64,000 nt of DNA from Tupaia tana (GCA_026018925.1 JAKSZU010000013.1:76063791-76127790); one strand, 5' to 3'; positions 22,165 through 34,685 are shown, counted from the stretch's first letter. Notes: generated by a model not told the origin, from the sequence alone. A program made the numbers and translations.

Positions 22165-22300
22165 TATTTCATTTGTTCAATACTTTTAACAACTTTCTCT
22201 GTACCAAGTTCTAAGTATAGAATATATTAGGTGAATATGTACTTTAGCCTCAAAGAGTTTGTAGTCTAGCATGGGAAGTATCCATTTAACAGTTATTTTT
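22165..22300 (+). repeat. old repeat fragment, L2/L3-like
   Basis: 'ttcaatacttttaacaactt', 'ctgtaccaagttctaagtat' and 'tcaaagagtttgtagtctag' recall the dispersed 'tactatgtgccaggcactgt…gagcttacattctag' repeat. Confidence 0.45.
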
Positions 22301-22399
22301 ATATATAATGAATATTTTATTGAGAAATACAGGATGGTATGGAAGGAAGTAACAATAGCACCTAAGGTCACTTTAGGATTCAGCAAAAGTTCCCCAGGA

Positions 22400-22600
22400 T
22401 TTTGATCTTTAAACTTTCACAAAAATGATGAGTAATAGGGAAGTCACTATCCACATTTTGGATATGAAAAAAACAAAAAGGTAAAAAGACTTTAAGCTTT
22501 TGAACAAAATTTATAGTATGCATATGCATGCTGGGACTTGAACTCAAGTCTAACTCAAAGTTCCTAATTCTATGTCATGCTATGGGTAAACTATATGTCC
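22400..22600 (-). repeat. MIR, reverse orientation
   Basis: 'cactatccacattttggata', 'aaaaaggtaaaaagacttta' and 'gctgggacttgaactcaagt' follow the MIR complement (ccccattttacagatgaggaaactg … gccgggattcgaacc). Confidence 0.6.
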
Positions 22601-23085
22601 AAATACACTTAGTAGTTAAGAGAAATAAAATATAAAACCTAACTTAAAAGTGTTTTATGCAATTATAAAATATTAAAATCATGTATGATAGCAGAGAAAG
22701 TATCTTAATGAAGCTATCAAACTATATTTTTAACTATAAAAATATTTTAACTCAGAATACAAAATAATATTTGATATAAATTTAAATATGAAGAAAACAC
22801 AGTGCTAACCCAGAAATTTATCCATGACTGACTAGTCAAATCATTACAATTGTTATTCAAATTTTTCCTCATTCTAAAAGAGAACCTCTCACATCAGTTC
22901 CTTTATTTTTTCACATGGGCATTTTGTTCTTTATTATTGCAAATCCAGAGTTTAATTTCTCTATTATAGTTGTTGGTCTCCTTGTTTAGCCTCCAGCTAC
23001 TGAACCATTTTAGTTTATTGCATCCCTTTGATCTTAATAGGTTTTTATACAGTTGGCCTTTATTTCAGTCTGTTCTTCCATTATT
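22601..23085. other. no recognised feature
   Basis: Strongly AT-rich, with no gene. Confidence 0.4.
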
Positions 23086-23087
23086 TT

Positions 23088-23190
23088 TGTTTGTTAAATG
23101 AGAAAATATATATAAAGCATTTAACACAGTTCCTGATCCATAACGTACTAATGGTTGTCATGATTTTGCCCGTTTTTAATGCTGTTTCAA
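23088..23190 (+). repeat. MIR 3' part
   Basis: 'atataaagcatttaacacag' and 'ttcctgatccataacgtact' match the MIR end (gtaaagcgcttagcacagtgcctggcacatagt). Confidence 0.5.
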
Positions 23191-23194
23191 AGAA

Positions 23195-24100
23195 GCCCTG
23201 TCTTCTTGCCTTCTTTAGTAAGCAATAGATGATTTATTGAGATTTTTTTTTTTTGGTTTCTTTGTTAAATAATTTCAGAAATACTTTTTTTAAATACTTA
23301 AATGATACTCCACTGGCGATATCACTGTCTACTAGAATATTGATTGATCATCATTTAGAAAACAGGCTTATTCATATAATTTCCATCTTAAGTTCCTCTT
23401 TTTGATAAGCATTAATACTATTCTGCTCTTCTATATTTAAGTTACATTTAATTTTTTTTTTTTTTTTTTGCCTATTACTTTTGTGTGTGTGTGTGCAGTT
23501 GATCATCATCTGAGAACAAAAACTTGTATTCCCAATATGTATCTCCAATTTAGGAACACATTTTAGAGAGCTCACTTTCCAGGTGATGTTGTCACCTTCT
23601 ACTCCCCATCATAGATCTTTATTTCCTATTATTTTATTGCAGTCATTATTTCCCAAGAGACAGGAAAAGGTGAAATTAAAAAGAAAAATAGGGCTGTCAC
23701 CACTCAAAAACAATTCTCATGAAAAAAAGAGGGATGGCTCCCATTGCTTGATGAATACATATCTAAATCTGTAAAATAAGGGAGAGGCATCAAGAGTTTG
23801 AGAAGGATCCTTCAATTCACTTTCCTTCAATCAAGACTATTTTGTTTTATGAGCAGAAGTAGACTACTAGGCAACTAATTATTTCTCTCAACCTTGTTAT
23901 TTTAACTTAAAATACCCTGGAAATTACTCGTAGATTCTGGCAAAGTATTTCTTTATTAGTCTTATACTTCTTAACTGTTTTCTGAATTAATCTAACTTTT
24001 CATATTTTCCAGTATGTTTATCAGTGTTTTTCCCATGTGAAATTTACCAAGAAAGTGCACACACAACATTCGCATGTGTGCACACACACACACCAGGGAT
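23195..24100. other. no recognised feature
   Basis: About 900 bp of unassigned sequence, with T runs at 23,246 and 23,452 and a short (GT)n at 23,482. Confidence 0.4.
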
Positions 24101-24107
24101 CACTAAT

Positions 24108-24212
24108 ACAATGTCAATACTTATTTAAGACATTAAATATTCTCCTATCCAGAAACTGGGGACTTAAGAAAGGAATAATCAGTAATCCCCTCTAGCTTAT
24201 GATTTGATCATG
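24108..24212 (+). repeat. local direct repeat, copy 1
   Basis: 'taagacattaaatattctcc', 'tatccagaaactggggactt', 'agtaatcccctctag'. The same order recurs 1.09 kb downstream. Confidence 0.7.
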
Positions 24213-24269
24213 AGCAATACACCCAGGCTCATTTTGACCATAAACTCAAGCCATTGGATTCTTTTTCTT

Positions 24270-24430
24270 TTTTCTTTTTTAACATTTTTTAATTATTAAT
24301 TTACATTAATTCCCTAGCATTGTCATAGCATACAAAATGTGATTTCCCATCCAGAATATACTGCATAGTTGCTTAATCATGCATGTTATTCTTAATTTTA
24401 AAGATATTTTGCTAGAAGGCTAAAAAGGCT
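24270..24430 (-). mobile_element. L1 3' UTR end, reverse
   Basis: Shares 'gtgatttcccatccagaata' and the 'atttacattaattccctagc' context with the L1 3' end at 63.7 kb, and the complement ends A-rich as an L1 tail does. Confidence 0.6.
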
Positions 24431-24431
24431 A

Positions 24432-25010
24432 TTGTAAACCAAATAATGTGGTTTTTATCCCAACTTCCCTCTGAGCCCTAAGGAAGCTTGAGGCTTGTTG
24501 TCCAGACACTGGGATGGGACAGAGGTGGTTCACATTGTACTACAGCGATTTAAAGCCCAGTGAATTCTAAAAGACAGTTTTTAAGGGCAATGCCAGATCA
24601 ATGAAAGCAGAAGGATTATTCAGTTGAGGCTGAGATCAAAACAGAGTGCTAAATCCAAGCATTCAGCACAATGTACAAAGGAACAGAACTAGAAATTCCA
24701 GATCATATTAAGAAGGTTCAGCATAAGGGATGCCTGGAGACCCTGATGTAGCACCTTTACAACTGTGTGTGGGCACGCAGTTTCTGAGAACCTAAGGCTA
24801 ACTCAGAGGAGATTGAAACTTTGAATTTATCCTTAAATGTCATCTGTGTGTCCAATCTGTATACTTTAGATATAGTGGCATCCAATGACAGTTTTAAATA
24901 CTTCATAACTGGGACACTGATCATAATAGTGAACAAGAGGTGGTATATCTGATATTTAAAATACTATCTGTCTTTATCTTTATTTACTTCTCTTAGTCTC
25001 CACTCAGACC
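24432..25010. other. unrecognised sequence, low repeat content
   Basis: About 580 bp of balanced composition lying between the two copies of a local direct repeat. No ORF of note. It could be the interior of an old element bounded by those copies. Confidence 0.4.
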
Positions 25011-25018
25011 TTACCCAG

Positions 25019-25020
<2 letters not shown>

Positions 25021-25067
<47 letters not shown>

Positions 25068-25097
25068 GTATATGTATATATGTATGTATATATATAA
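25021..25097. repeat. (TA)n microsatellite, compound
   Basis: About 20 TA units followed by TATG/TATA variants. Confidence 0.95.
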
Positions 25098-25195
25098 AAT
25101 GTATATAATCCATTATATTTTTCATATAGCCCATTTTTTATGATTACTTATTGTTGTGATTTAAGTTAAGTCAGTATTGACTAGGGTAAATTAAA

Positions 25196-25300
25196 TGTGT
25201 ATTAATATTTACTTAAGACATTAAATATTCTTCAATCCAGAAGCTGTCGACTTAGAAAGGAACAAAGGAACAGGCAGTAATCCCCTCTAGGTCAGGACTC
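25196..25300 (+). repeat. local direct repeat, copy 2
   Basis: 'taagacattaaatattcttc', 'aatccagaagctgtcgactt', 'agtaatcccctctag' repeat copy 1, with an extra 'aaaggaacaggc'-like insert. Confidence 0.7.
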
Positions 25301-25506
25301 TGCCATCCATATTTTTATATCCTTTAAAGAAAGAAATCACCATTTCTAGAACCAGCTGCTTTTTAGAATTGTTTTGAGCCACTGAAATAAATAAAGGAGT
25401 TATTTATAAATTATATAGAAGGTGGTTATATAAAAATAATCTCTTTTAATGCTCTCTGTGGCAACTATTTCTGTCTCTATTCTATGAGTAAGAACAATGA
25501 ACCATG

Positions 25507-25735
25507 AGACCAGTTGGATGGCGTGGTGGTTAAGGCAGCTAGATCCCACATGGTTGGCTTTATGGTTTGAGTCTCCAACCCGGAAGCTTAAAAAACATGC
25601 AGGAATGCATATGCATACATGCCCCAAAGCCCAAGAGGAGAATGGAAGAGAAGGAACTTCAGCTTGATCATCCTTTCAGGCTGTGTTTTTCACTTTCTAA
25701 AGCAAATTAGAAAAACAATAATAATAATAAATGTT
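25507..25735 (+). mobile_element. group A SINE, 3' part shortened
   Basis: Head 'gagaccagttggatggcgtg', body 'agcccaagaggagaatggaa', short pyrimidine tract, (aat)n tail. Confidence 0.8.
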
Positions 25736-25739
25736 CGTA

Positions 25740-26064
25740 AGATCATATTTTGGGTAGCATCAGCTATGGGTATTTAAACACACATGCAAAAGTAGAGGGA
25801 ATTAATCTCTATCTAACTATCATCTGGATTCTAAATTTATGAATATATTCTTTAACCTGCTCCAGTATCCCTTTGTTTCTTAAATTATTAAAACACTATC
25901 TTTTATAACTTCTACATAATTTAGCATGGCTCTCTAAAAAATATGACCATTTTCTTACAGAACCAATGTGTTTTTGTCACAACTGAAATATTAAAAGTCA
26001 TTTCCTGATATTATCTTATCCTATAGCCTGTCCTTACTTAACTGTCCATTTTTAGCTTTTTATA

Positions 26065-26116
<52 letters not shown>

Positions 26117-26765
26117 GTTTATTTCAGTCAGCATAGATCACTCATATTGAATAACAGGGCCAGGGTTTGAAACAAAGTATATCTGATACAGTGTTCTTTC
26201 CACTATACCATAGAGACCTTCAAATCAATCAATCAATTAACCAGGAAAAAAAACAAACAAACAATCATGGACATTTTCAGAGAAAATGCTGGGTGATTTT
26301 ACATTTCACCTCCTATGTGTAACATTTTACTAGAAGTGAAGAGACCTAGTTCTACCTTGTCAAAGTCCTGGTATTCATCAATTCTATATTAATGTAGTTT
26401 CTTTGCCATCCATACCAGAATAGCTCAGATCATGGACTGCTTCTAAAAATGTCATTATTGATAATAAAGCAAAGGAAGTTAATTCAGTGTCAACAACCAA
26501 TTCAAGATAAGGGTAAATCATAAAAAACTTAAGAAAAGAAAGAAATATATACGAGAAGAAAAAAGTCAGAAAATTTTTTTAAAAAGATTGTAAAGGATGT
26601 TTCATAATATTAAATATATGTATCTGATAAAATCCATGTTAAATTATTTACCTTAATCTATTTAAGGCATTAAAGATATAGACTTTGAAGACAAACAAAC
26701 TGGTTTTAAGTTTAGACTTGATTCCATTTTGTTCTTTTGTATTTAGTTTGCTTCATTATTAGTCT
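25740..26765. other. AT-rich region with a TA microsatellite
   Basis: No gene. (TA)n occupies 26,069-26,113 and (atca)n lies near 26,223. The remainder is unassigned. Confidence 0.45.
26069..26113. repeat. (TA)n microsatellite
   Basis: About 22 uninterrupted TA units. Confidence 0.95.
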
Positions 26766-26774
26766 TGAGTTTTG

Positions 26775-27000
26775 TTTGTTTGTTTCTCCTTCAATAGAGA
26801 GATAGAATAATAGGGATGGAGGGGGAGAGAGAGAGAGAGACTTTTCTCAACAGTATTTTTGCACTGTGATCCACCACAGCCTCAAACAGTCCGTGACTGG
26901 CATGTATAAACTGACCTTGGGCCATGGACTCAGGACCTTCTCATGTAACCTCAGCATCACAGAGCATTGCATTACCACTGCATCACCAATGCTAGCCAGA
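26775..27000 (-). mobile_element. group B SINE, reverse
   Basis: T-rich start, 'gagagagagagagagacttt', 'catggactcaggaccttctc', 'catgtaacctcagcatcaca' and 'gcattaccactgcatcacca' match other reverse group B copies (for example near 38.1 kb). Confidence 0.7.
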
Positions 27001-27016
27001 GCTTAGATATTTTAGT

Positions 27017-27272
27017 TTTTTGTTTGTTTCTTTAAGAGAGGTTTTTGCCATAGGGTGCATGCGCTCACCAGAAAGACAGAGAGACAGAAAGTGAAAAATT
27101 ACCCCCCAGAGGGGATGGCCACACCACAATAAATTCTCCATTCTCCTCTCGGGATCTTGGGTTCATAAACACATGTGCCTGGCGTATTTCTCGTCACTGG
27201 GTTTGGACTAGAACTGCAGAGTCAGCCATGTATGATTCAGCACCTTCACCACCACATCATCTGATGGTCCCA
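27017..27272 (-). mobile_element. group A SINE
   Basis: 'aagagaggtttttgccatag', purine tract, 'ctcctctcgggatcttgggt', head ending 'catcatctgatggtccc'. Confidence 0.85.
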
Positions 27273-27274
27273 AA

Positions 27275-27980
27275 TGGTATTTCTAAGTAAGAATATGTGC
27301 ATCTTGTTGACATATACTGCCAAATTTCTCTCAACTGTATCTGTTTCCTTTCCAACTAGCCGTGTTGAAATATGCATGATTATTTCACTCTTGCCAGCGC
27401 AGGACACCTAAAGTTCATTTTTTCCCCAAACTCACATTTTAATTTACATTTCCTTATTAAAATTATGAGATTAATCTTTCCTTTATATTTTTATTATTTA
27501 CTTGAATTTATTATATAGATTTCATATCATTTGAAATTTTAATAGCAACTAATTTCTAAGATAAAGTGGAGAATGTGATGTGCGTGTGTGCACGCGCATA
27601 TGAATATCTTATATATAAAAATTCAGGAAGAAAACATGCCAAATTGTTAAACATGTTACTTATAAAGAGTAGTATTTGGTCAGAATAAAGTGTATAGGGA
27701 GAGTCTGTATTGTTTGGTTTTCAAAATAAGCTTGTGTTTGATACAATAATTGATAATAAAATTTAAAAGAATAGATTTCATCAGGATGTTTCTCAAATTA
27801 TATTTTACAATGATTATTTTGTATCATTACTCAATTTTTCATTTAAAGGACTCTTACATACAAAAAAAACTAAATCTTCAGTTCTGGGATATTTCTTTAT
27901 TTTTATATACTTCTACCCCTACTTCCACTTTTTCTGTGTTCTCTTTGACTTTCCTATTAGAGGGCAATAAGAACTCTTAG
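27275..27980. other. no recognised feature
   Basis: AT-rich and unassigned, with a short CG-containing 'gtgcgtgtgtgcacgcgcat' patch near 27,580. Confidence 0.4.
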
Positions 27981-27982
27981 AG

Positions 27983-28232
27983 AGGCCAGCAGATGGCATA
28001 GTGGTTAAAGTGCTGGCATCCCACATGGCTGACCATGGTTCGAGTCCTGGGCCGGTGTCTCAAAAATCCCACTGGGTGTGTGTGGGCATGTGCATACCCA
28101 AAATCCCAAGAGAAGTATTAAGGCTTGGCTATCCCTTTGGGATTGATTTCTCATTTTTCCTCTCTCTGTTTTTCTCTCTGGTGATCACATATGCCCTGAG
28201 GCAAAAACCTAAAAAAAAAGTTTAAAAAGAAT
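27983..28232 (+). mobile_element. group A SINE
   Basis: Head 'ggccagcagatggcatagtg', B box 'ggttcgagtcctgg', body, tail 'ctgaggcaaaaaccta'. Confidence 0.87.
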
Positions 28233-28234
28233 GA

Positions 28235-29535
28235 TTTCACTGTCCCTTAACTGTTTTTACACTGTCTTTATAACTGTGTTTGAATGAATACCTTTGGTTC
28301 AATGTTCTGTCCACCAATTAAATTTTCAGTATTTCAGTTAACTTGTCATCTCATCTATTACAGTGAGTTTCCTCTCAGTTAATGTGGTTTTAATGTCAAA
28401 AGAGAGCTAATTGCTTATTTTCTCCTCAGCAATCTGTTCCTTTCTTATCCATCAATTTCTTTTCCAATGATATTAATTATGCATATTTCAAAGTATCCTT
28501 CTGTTTACCCTTGGGGTTAGTTCTGTTTATTGTTTTTTTTTCCTCAAATATTTGGTGATTCTTAATCATCTGTTCAAGTTTATAGATGGAAATAAAAGTT
28601 CATCAGTCTAGCTGGTTGGCATATATTTTCTCAACTTGAATGATAACTCTTGTACTTCTGAAAGTCACTATATTATTATAGTATTCCTGATTTTGGTATT
28701 CTTTAAAAATGCTAGAAAGTCCGCCTAAGTAGATTTTCCTTAGGTTATGCAGATAGCTTGTTTGCTGGGTACATGAATTCGCCATCCTGGTAGTGTTGTG
28801 GCATTATATGTAATTCCCTGAAGAAAATATTTTTGGACTGCAGTTGTTTCTGATGAACAACTTCATCTTCTATTTGATTTCAGGGATGGATGCCTCAAAA
28901 TTGCTGTCTATTGATTGAAGAGAATTCTCTTTCCAGACTTATCATGATTGCAGATATACGCACAAACATACATCTTAGAAATGACAGATAAATATGAGAG
29001 TATTAACCTAATCCCTAGAGATGATAATATAGATAGCTATAGGTATAGAATATAGATACCTCTAGAATATAGCTATAGATATAGATAAATAAAGAAAGAA
29101 TATAGATATAGTTAGATACAGATATAGATGTAGTAAGAGTGAGGAACTTAGGCACAATTGTTAAGTCTCATCTGAACTTATTCCTTTGAATACACCATTT
29201 TCATAAAAATTATTAATTATGATAATTAAATATGACAAAATATAAAATTATCTGTATAAATAAACTGTCTTCAATTGATCTTCTTGTTTATTCATTTAAG
29301 AATATGTTCTTTCCTTTCTTCTTTCCTTGTAATTTCTTTTTCTTCCTATAGTTTTTTTTCCAATCTTTCCTTTCTCCCTTCTTTTTCCCTTTCTTGTTTA
29401 TTCATCTCCCACAAAAAGAAAAGGGGGAAAAGTTTGCATTTTTATATTTAAACAAAAAGAATAAAAAGAAATTGACCTTATTCTCTATGATATTCTATAG
29501 CTTTGCTTTAAGAACTTTAGGAGATTTGCCAGGTC
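28235..29535. other. AT-rich sequence, no gene
   Basis: Possibly old LINE-derived, but nothing specific enough to name. It contains an imperfect (atagat)n array at 29,025-29,135. Confidence 0.4.
29025..29135. repeat. imperfect (ATAGAT)n array
   Basis: Recurring 'tatagatatag/atagatac' units over about 110 bp. Confidence 0.8.
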
Positions 29536-29544
29536 TCTTTGGGC

Positions 29545-29805
29545 TTTATTTATTTATTTTTAATTGTCAGAGGTAATAGGTACTCACCAGAAAGAAATAC
29601 AGAGACAGAAAGAGGAAGAAAGCACCTCCCAAATGGGGCTGGTTATATTGCAATCCTTTTCCTTCATTTCTCCATTCTCTTGGGATCTGGGACAGTAACA
29701 TAGATGTCTGATGTGTTAAACCACCAGGCCAGGGTTTGAACTGCAGTCAACCACACAGGATTCAGGTCTCTTAACCACTATGCTATGGGGGGCTACACCA
29801 GGGCA
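29545..29805 (-). mobile_element. group A SINE, diverged
   Basis: (ttta)n tail, 'attgtcagaggtaataggta', purine tract, 'ctcttgggatctgggacagt', head ending 'actatgctatggggggct'. Confidence 0.75.
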
Positions 29806-29809
29806 TTAT

Positions 29810-30470
29810 TTTTTTTAAATGGAAAATAAATTAGAAAGTCTTTCAGTCATGAGGTAATAGGTGAGATTTTTGTCATTCACTTTGAATACAGTATCAAACT
29901 ACGGCTTTAGATATATTTCTATAGTTTCACTTTTTAAAACCACTTAAACCTTTCATGCAAAATTCCTCCTACTTCTCAACTTTGCAGTAGTGTGTCTTCG
30001 TCTTAAATGCTGAGACTAAAGTGTACTTACACTGATTTCAGATCATGCTTTTCTTATTTTCTTCTCTTCAGTTTGCTTTAGCATCAGAGTTTGAGTATAT
30101 CTCAGCTGTATCAGAAATGCCTGTGTAGCCAGCTCTTAAAACACCTCTAACTCATCCATCAGAGAACTTTGAGAACCAGTCACTCAAAAAGTTCTAAAGT
30201 CGTAGGAATACTTAATTCCTAAGATTAGTATTTCTCCCTAGCATGCTGACAGATGTACACCTGAATATTTTAATGAGCTAATGTCTACCATATGCCTATA
30301 GTAATCTGTCCCCACCCTGCTCTGATGTCTGTAGTATGAACTGCTTAGCAGGCTTTACCACAGTGTCATGATCACAAACATGCAGTTTACTGTTCAGATC
30401 ACATTTGTCAGTACTATCACTTAACGAAGGGAGAGTGACTTCCCTCTCTCCTCAGCTCTGGCAACTAGTA
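29810..30470. other. no recognised feature
   Basis: Unassigned interval without gene evidence. Confidence 0.4.
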
Positions 30471-30477
30471 CAGTTTA

Positions 30478-30748
30478 TTTTATTTATTTATCTATCTATC
30501 TATCTATTAAAGGTTTTTGCTATAGTACGTGTGCACTCGACAGAGAGATAGAAAGTGAAAACTCACCCCCAGGGTAGATGGCCTCCCACAATCCCTTCTC
30601 CACTCTCTCCTCTTGGTATTTTGGCCATGCGCACTTGCACACATGTATACACACTGAGCATGAGTTTCAAGCCACTGGTCCGGGAACCAAATGGCGGTCA
30701 GCCACATGGAAGTCCATCACCCTAACCACTATGCCACCTGTTGGCCCC
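30478..30748 (-). mobile_element. group A SINE
   Basis: (tcta)n tail, 'aaaggtttttgctatagtac', body, head ending 'gccacctgttggcccc'. Flanks 'aactagtacagttta' and 'aaccagtatggttta' look like a decayed TSD. Confidence 0.85.
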
Positions 30749-30859
30749 AACCAGTATGGTTTAATAAAATGGCTTGAACATTTTTACTTTCCTGCATTCT
30801 CTGGCTTTCTTTGCCAATATTAGTCCTATGAATAATCACCACAGTATTTGACATTTATC

Positions 30860-31510
30860 TTAGAAATTTCTCAAATCCATTCTTTTATCTCTACCTCCAT
30901 TTTTGTTATTTATTTCATGTAACAACTAACTGCACCTGGATCACTGCGAGAACCTCCTAACTCCTCTCTTATGTCTTATCTCCTTCAATTAATGTCCCAC
31001 ATTGCTGTCAGAGCATTTTTTACAATGTGGCTATCAGATTGTTATTCCTTGATTCAACTCTTCAATGGGCTCCTAGCTTCCCTTATACTCATGGTAAATT
31101 CTGAATCCTCTGGGCATGGCTTCTGATCCTTGTTTTGAAGCATTTTGTTCTCTAACTTCTTCTCTCATCATTCTTTCCATACCCTCTTCAGACTCTAAAT
31201 GTATGAGTAGGCTCGCTCTCAAAGCATTCCTGTCTCTAATCTCTAAATCTTGGTGTATGCTTCTTGTTCTACTGAAAACTCTCCTCTCAACTTCCCACTT
31301 TTACCAAGAAATCTCATAATCATCAGTTGGTGTCTTTCCTACATAAATCCAAAGTACTCTGCATTCGTCACACTTCGTTATAACTGTCAGGTTTCACTCT
31401 TTCCTTTAATTGAGGGTAAAATGTTTGTAGGCTAAGACTAAGCATTATCTGTTATGTTTATCAGTAATCACCCAAATTTTGGCTTTATAAGGTGCTCAGT
31501 AAGTGTGTCA
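30860..31510 (+). repeat. L2 LINE 3' region
   Basis: Follows the L2 3' order: 'aactgcacctggatcactgc', 'cccacattgctgtcagagca', 'caactcttcaatgggctcct', 'atactcatggtaaattctga', and at the end 'aaggtgctcagtaagtgtgt'. Heavily mutated. Confidence 0.7.
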
Positions 31511-31514
31511 GTGG

Positions 31515-32380
31515 GACTTAATTTAGAATTAAGTATATTCCTAAATTTGTACGATCCTTGAATATAATCTGAATAGCTACTAAAGATTTCCTATGCAAAT
31601 GAATTTCTTTAGATTTAATAAATAGATTGAATCACAAATGTATTCTTCCTCTTAAAGATACTCAACTTTTGTCTATTATAAATAACTATAGTTTTTAGTA
31701 ATATACTGGAATAATATAATTGACATATATTATTCTCCATGAATTGTACTTAGTACTAGAGCTTCAAATGCAAATATAACATAGTCATCAGTTATTAACA
31801 AGTGCCTACAATGTTCAGTCTCTGTTCCAATTGCTAGAGTTCTGTTTTGGATAACAAATCAACAGTGTACATAGATGGTTTGAAGGAATAGTTAAGAAAT
31901 GAACTAATGTCATCAAATTTTTATAATTTGGTCATTAAGAATAGGATATCTGGTAATATCATTACTTAAATCAAAGCGATTGGGGAAGAAAAAGTTTCAG
32001 TGAAATGTCACAATTTCTGCTTTCAACAGCTTAACTTGAAATACTTATTAGGCATTCTTTTGGGTGTATTTATAAATTGGGCAACTAACAGTGAGTGCTA
32101 TTCTGGAGTTCCAGGGAGAGTACCATGGCTAGAGGTATAAATAAAAATGTTAATAACGAATATGACTGGCCTTTGCTTCTGGTTCCTAAGATAGGCACTC
32201 TAAATCCTTGACATTATCTGAGTAAAAGAAATGTATTTGTTATTCATGAGCCCCTTAAAACACTTCTTGAATTGTGCTAAAAGTTAAGATAACTCAGATT
32301 GGGAGTCATTCACCAAAGAGACCAACCATATCATTCAAGGGCTGGGACTTCGAACAGGTCTAAATGTTTTCTTTTTACTT
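31515..32380. other. no recognised feature
   Basis: AT-rich. Around 31,790-31,870 there is a faint L2/L3-type fragment. No gene. Confidence 0.4.
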
Positions 32381-32382
32381 CA

Positions 32383-32605
32383 TTTTTTTTTTTTTGATAA
32401 AAGTTTATTTCATTTTTCCATGACAGAAAGACAGAGGGTAAGAGGCAGAGAGACAGTTACCCTGACAGGATCATTAGGTGATCCGGCCTCAGCCAGCCCT
32501 GATAATAGGCATGCATCCTTGGAGGGTACAGAGAGACATGTAGGCACAACCTAGAACCTTCCATGTGAATCTAGCATCACAGATGTTACATTATCTCGGG
32601 GCCAA
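32383..32605 (-). mobile_element. group B SINE, reverse
   Basis: Poly(T), 'aagtttatttcatttttcca', 'gacagaaagacagagggtaa', 'ggatcattaggtgatccggc', 'gtgaatctagcatcacagat', end 'ctcggggccaacc'. Confidence 0.75.
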
Positions 32606-32609
32606 CCTG

Positions 32610-33275
32610 CTGGCTATGGCAGCCTGACCTTTGGGGAGAGAATGGTACTAGAGATTGAGTTGAGTCATATAGGCAAACATTTAATCAACTATGCAAATTA
32701 ATGAAATGCCAGTAAAAATTCTGGATGACAAAGTTAATGGGAGCTTGTTGGTTAGTGAACATATCAATGTGCCAGAGATTTGTGCATCCTGATCCTACTG
32801 GGAGAGGGCAAAAGGATCTGCATTTAGGATCCCCTCAGAGCTTCCCTAAGTGTCTCTTCATTTGGCTGATCCTGTTCTGTAACCTTTATAATAAAATCAC
32901 AATCACAAGAATAGGTTTTGTTTTGTTTTGTTTTGTTTTGTTTTTCTGAGTTCTCTGACTCATTTTGATAAATTCTCAAACCTAAGAGGGGTTGGGAGAG
33001 CCTCCCAGGTTGGTAACCAGCTGGGCAGAAGTGAAGGTGTTGTGGGGAGCCCTGAATTATGGGTAGCATCTGAAGTGAGGGCAGTCTGGTTTGTGACCAT
33101 GCCTTTCTAACCTGTAAAGTGTGCACTAACTTCACGTGGTTAGTGTCAAAGTTAAATAGCTGTTTTAAGATAGACAGTAAAGATACTGAAAGTCATGGGG
33201 CAAGAAGAGACTTTAAGAAAGAAAATGTAGATAAACTGGTGAAAAAAATTCATATACCTAGCTTTAGAAACATAC
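32610..33275. other. unrecognised sequence with (TTTTG)n
   Basis: (ttttg)n at 32,916-32,943. Nearby 60-100 codon ORFs on both strands overlap this simple repeat and lack family features. Confidence 0.45.
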
Positions 33276-33280
33276 ATTTC

Positions 33281-33440
33281 AGAGGCCAGCAGCTGACATG
33301 GTGATTAAGGGCGCTGGACTCCCACATGCCTGAACATAGTTCGAGTCCTGGACCTGGCAGCTTGCTTTCTCACTTTCTCTCTCTCCCACTCTTGCTTTGT
33401 CCTTCTTGTATCAAATTAAAATAAATAAAGTTAAATATAA
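33281..33440 (+). mobile_element. group C SINE
   Basis: Head 'ggccagcagctgacatggtg', B box 'gttcgagtcctgg', then directly 'cagcttgctttctcactttc' and 'tcaaattaaaataaataaag'. A clear short form lacking the A-type body. Confidence 0.85.
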
Positions 33441-33586
33441 TAATTCTTTTTTTAAAAAAGAAAAATCCATTTTAATGAGAAGCAAAGATGGAAATGCCAG
33501 GCAGAGAGACTATTGAGTAGGTACTATTATTGAGAGAGAGTAAAGAAACTACAATGAAGAGAATGTGGTACTACATTAAAACAAGT

Positions 33587-33890
33587 AATTGGCCAAGCTA
33601 TAGTACAGTAGGTAGCAAACTAGGCTGCAATGCTGAAGTGCCTGGCCAATTGTGAGTTCAGATCCTCAGATCAGCTTGAAAACATGCCTGTATGCATGTG
33701 TGCCCAAGCTCTTGATGAATTGAAGGTCTAGGGAAAGGGGATCACAGCATGATGAGACCGTGTAAAGGGTAACTCTCTTTCTCTCGCTTGCGCTTTCACA
33801 CACGCATAATCTTCATAATGAATAAAATAAATCACTCTTCATAATGAAGAATAATAAATAAAAATTTAAAAATAAAAACCCTGACATTAA
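33587..33890 (+). mobile_element. SINE of group B type, atypical
   Basis: 'ggccaagctatagtacagta', 'ttgtgagttcagatcctcag', 'gggtaactctctttctctcg' and a tail of aataaaataaat units. The middle differs from other B copies, so a further related group is possible. Confidence 0.5.
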
Positions 33891-34004
33891 AATATTTAAA
33901 GAAGGAAGAAAGGTTAAACTTCAAGATTCTACTAGGCAGTTAAGTGATAGTTGTTGAATAGAGGTGCCAGAATTAAGATTTTTACTCACCAACACTCCTG
34001 GAGG

Positions 34005-34205
34005 GGAAATAATACTACTGATTATGGTAATAATTTTGATGGTAGCTAACATCTAATGAGACCTCAGTATGGGCCAAACTTTCTTTTAGGTATCTTAGTT
34101 CAGAGCATTTAACTCCTTTAATATTTACAACAATACTATACATTGTGTTCTATCACTTTTCCTATTTAGGTGACTATTAAATTGGAGTAAATCGAGGAAG
34201 ATTCT
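34005..34205 (-). repeat. MIR, reverse
   Basis: 'ggtagctaacatctaatgag', 'cttagttcagagcatttaac' and 'tttaatatttacaacaatac' parallel the MIR complement (ctaacatttattgagc … catttaatcctcacaacaac). Confidence 0.7.
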
Positions 34206-34209
34206 GAAA

Positions 34210-34650
34210 TGGAAAAATGTCTATACTCAACTACTTAAATAAGGTTTGCTATATAAAGGAAAACAAAGAAATATAATATCCAGAAAGAGATCAAAGAATA
34301 AGATAGTAGGTATAATAGATGATGTAGGAGCATAGGGAATGTTAGTCAAAAATTAGAATGACTAATTGAAACTTTTGAGGCAATATTATTATTCTATTAT
34401 TTTATTATTCTGATGAATAATAAAAGTTAAGGAATTTTTAGTGACCAATGTATACAAAGAAGGTTACAAACAATTATTTTCAGTAGACTGATAAATACTC
34501 TAGTCCGGGGTACGATTGCTATATAAAATAAATAAAATGGAGATGTTACTGAATTCCAAGCTTTACATGCCATAGACTGCTCTGCAAATGAACAGATAGG
34601 TATTTTGTAGAAAGTAAATTTTTAGCAAACATTTTATATAAATGTAGGGT

Positions 34651-34685
<35 letters not shown>

